Origin: Alphaproteobacteria bacterium | GTDB lineage: Bacteria > Pseudomonadota > Alphaproteobacteria > Sphingomonadales > Emcibacteraceae | Assembly (NCBI GenBank): GCA_024280095.1 | Contig: JAJRQU010000084.1 | Location: 1 to 49,704 of the forward strand | Length of the DNA stretch: 49,704 nucleotides | Direction of reading: 5' to 3' | Part shown: in pieces, positions 48,268 through 49,704 of the stretch | Layout: each line of letters begins with the position of its first letter | How positions within the stretch are numbered: position 1 is the stretch's first letter | Made by a program: the position numbers and the translations under genes | Notes under the pieces: model-generated | Told to the model about the DNA's origin: nothing | Database searches by the model: none | What the model saw: only the letters and a program-made list of their open reading frames with translations

Positions 48268-48476
48268 ACTGTTTTTCCACCACCTATAAAATGAACTATT
48301 TCAAGTCTATCACCTTCATCAAGTTTTATATCTTGATAAGTCGACTTGGGCACAATTTCAAGATTTCTTTCAACCGCAACTTTGCCGGGGTCAAGTTTTA
48401 AATCCTGTAACAAATCGAATAAACGCTGACCTTTTTGAACTTTATGAGGGTCACCGTTTAAAGTTATATTAACCAC
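48264..48476 (-). CDS. thiS: sulfur carrier protein ThiS
   Basis: A 70-residue ubiquitin-like sulfur carrier. The beta-grasp features and [11 protein letters not shown] segment are typical. The start is a GTG at 48476 with AGGA at 9 nt. The C-terminus reads [10 protein letters not shown], so three residues follow the Gly-Gly that must be terminal for activation. The frame is certain because the stop overlaps the thiG ATG (ATGA junction). It is upstream of thiG in the same operon. Confidence 0.95.
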   Translation of the reverse strand: MVNITLNGDPHKVQKGQRLFDLLQDLKLDPGKVAVERNLEIVPKSTYQDIKLDEGDRLEIVHFIGGGKTV

Positions 48477-48627
48477 TAATTTTAATCCTGTTTTTATAGT
48501 TTGTCTATGCAGAGTAACATCAATCCTTTATAGTCCGGAAATATTTCGCGTCAAATGTATATTCTTGGTTTCCATAAGGATACAAAATATTATATATTGC
48601 GGCACTAAATAAAAAATACAGGTTAGC

Positions 48628-49080
48628 ATGATTGAAAATAGCAGAAAATATATTCTGGTTCTAAACGGGCCAAATTTGAATATGCTGGGTACGCGAGAGC
48701 CTGAAATTTACGGCTCGATGACCCTTGAGGATATAAAAAATAACATTACCTCTCATGGGCAAGAATTGGGTTACAATATTGATTTTCGCCAAAGTAATAT
48801 TGAAGGCGAGCTTGTGGATTGGATTCAACAATCACGCGGGAATATGGCAGCAATTATAATTAATGCGGGGGCGTATACCCACACGTCCGTTGCCTTGCTT
48901 GATGCCCTGCAAACTGTGGAAATTCCCATTATCGAAGTGCATCTGTCGAATATCTTCAAAAGAGAAAAATTTCGACATCATTCTTATATTTCTCCTGTTG
49001 CAAATGGTGTAATCTGCGGATTCGGAGTGAATAGTTATATTCTGGCGCTGGAAGCAGCCCATGATATTTTGAAAGTATAA
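48628..49080 (+). CDS. aroQ: type II 3-dehydroquinate dehydratase
   Basis: It converts 3-dehydroquinate to 3-dehydroshikimate in the shikimate pathway. The 150-residue protein has LNGPNLNMLGTREPEIYG with the catalytic Tyr and Arg, FRQSNIEGELVDWI, INAGAYTHTSVALLDAL, and EVHLSNIFKREKFRHHSY. These match the dodecameric type II enzyme, not AroD. CAGG precedes the ATG. It is followed 25 bp later by accB; the aroQ-accB-accC order is conserved in alphaproteobacteria. Confidence 0.97.
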   Translation: MIENSRKYILVLNGPNLNMLGTREPEIYGSMTLEDIKNNITSHGQELGYNIDFRQSNIEGELVDWIQQSRGNMAAIIINAGAYTHTSVALLDALQTVEIPIIEVHLSNIFKREKFRHHSYISPVANGVICGFGVNSYILALEAAHDILKV

Positions 49081-49105
49081 TATAATAATAAAGGGACTGT
49101 AATAT

Positions 49106-49564
49106 ATGTCAAAAATGTTTGTGGATCAGGATGTTATCCGGGACTTGGCAACATTGCTTAATGAAAATGACCTCAGCGAGATTGAGGTTCAGAACGGGGA
49201 AAGAAAAATCAGAGTTGCGCGAAATATTCAGGCGGCAGCAATGGTTGTCTCAGCCCCTGCTGTCCAACAAGTAGCTGCTGCAGAAACAACCATTGCTGTT
49301 GCCGCCAGCGCCGCCCCCGATAAAGAACATCCCGGTGCCATTAAATCACCAATGGTGGGAACGGCCTATACGGCGCCTGACCCTGATAGTAGTGATTTCA
49401 TCAAGGTGGGCGATAAAGTATCCGTTGGCCAGACATTGCTGATCATAGAAGCCATGAAGGTTATGAACCAGATACCTGCGACAATTAGCGGTACTGTCAC
49501 CAAGATCCTCGTTGAAAGCGCACAGCCGATTGAATACGGTGATGTTCTCGTCATTATAGAATAA
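49106..49564 (+). CDS. accB: acetyl-CoA carboxylase biotin carboxyl carrier protein
   Basis: A 152-residue carrier with an N-terminal dimerisation region, an Ala/Val/Thr/Pro-rich linker (about 48-75), and the biotinyl domain with EAMKVMNQI, where the Lys is biotinylated. It accepts CO2 from AccC and passes it to acetyl-CoA through AccA/AccD. AAGGGA precedes the ATG. accC follows 12 bp later in the same operon. The length and linker are normal. Confidence 0.97.
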   Translation: MSKMFVDQDVIRDLATLLNENDLSEIEVQNGERKIRVARNIQAAAMVVSAPAVQQVAAAETTIAVAASAAPDKEHPGAIKSPMVGTAYTAPDPDSSDFIKVGDKVSVGQTLLIIEAMKVMNQIPATISGTVTKILVESAQPIEYGDVLVIIE

Positions 49565-49576
49565 AACGGACCCCAT

Positions 49577-49704
49577 ATGTTTGACAAAGTTTTAATTGCC
49601 AATCGCGGCGAAATTGCCCTTCGTATCCATCGCGCCTGTCAGGAAATGGGCATCTCAACCGTTGCGGTTCATTCCACAGCAGATGAAAATGCGATGCATG
49701 TTCG
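49577..49704 (+). CDS. accC: acetyl-CoA carboxylase biotin carboxylase AccC (5' end)
   Basis: The window ends after 42 codons of this gene. The start [20 protein letters not shown] is the typical AccC N-terminus, with the nucleotide-binding loop RGEIA. ACGGA precedes the ATG. It carboxylates the biotin of AccB with bicarbonate and ATP, the first step of fatty-acid synthesis. The catalytic part lies outside the window. Confidence 0.95.
   Translation, partial: MFDKVLIANRGEIALRIHRACQEMGISTVAVHSTADENAMHV

Overview
The window reads as one contiguous piece of a chromosome from a moderately AT-rich alphaproteobacterium. The evidence is the gene content and gene order: divK-pleD, mipZ, bactofilin beside an M23 peptidase, phasin-clpS-clpA, DUF1489, DUF3572, the ruvX...pyrB-pyrC'-plsY-dprA-topA-rnr-rpmG string, an RNase E with an acidic insert in its S1 domain, and amiC-PBP1A-prfB. 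No plasmid, phage or integrase gene was seen. Order-level placement is not possible by eye. Nearly every gene can be assigned to a family, and no clearly new multi-gene system was found. The interest lies mostly in regulatory and small-scale details.

Layout. 1-8.2 kb: tRNA-Ser(UGA), a small exported protein, a Wzx/MATE-like flippase, formate-THF ligase (fhs), a 13-repeat Sel1 protein, and thiC under a TPP riboswitch. 8.2-18.1 kb: a rightward housekeeping run (ruvX, pyrB, a degenerate dihydroorotase, plsY, dprA, topA, rnr, rpmG) ended by a hairpin terminator. 18.1-22.3 kb: signalling genes (pleD and divK leftward; DUF3572, a HAD-like protein, a MmcQ/YjbR protein and a stand-alone GGDEF protein rightward). 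The GGDEF gene has a near-consensus sigma-54 promoter. 22.3-25.2 kb: a RidA/GDPD/acyltransferase operon and a small exported protein. 25.3-30.3 kb, leftward: clpS-clpA, a phasin with two copies of a probable PhaR site, and a mipZ/J-protein pair. A structured repeat-like element lies at 28.16-28.30 kb.

30.4-36.7 kb: a Bax-like glucosaminidase, panC, DUF1489/mgtE, an exported MBL-fold protein, and an M23 peptidase overlapping a bactofilin gene. 36.7-41.7 kb, leftward: amiC, PBP1A and prfB, the last with the programmed +1 frameshift intact. 41.7-49.7 kb: a 0.6 kb leader, rne with its terminator, an M48 protease/TPR protein, a DsbA-like thiol oxidoreductase, thiSG (leftward), aroQ, accB and the 5' end of accC.

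Functional links. Cell-cycle and polarity control (DivK, PleD, MipZ, bactofilin) lies with envelope growth and remodelling (PBP1A, AmiC, M23, glucosaminidase, PlsY, accBC). Thiamine synthesis is split between thiC and thiSG. The rest is nucleic-acid and protein housekeeping (TopA, RNase R, RNase E, RF2, ClpAPS).
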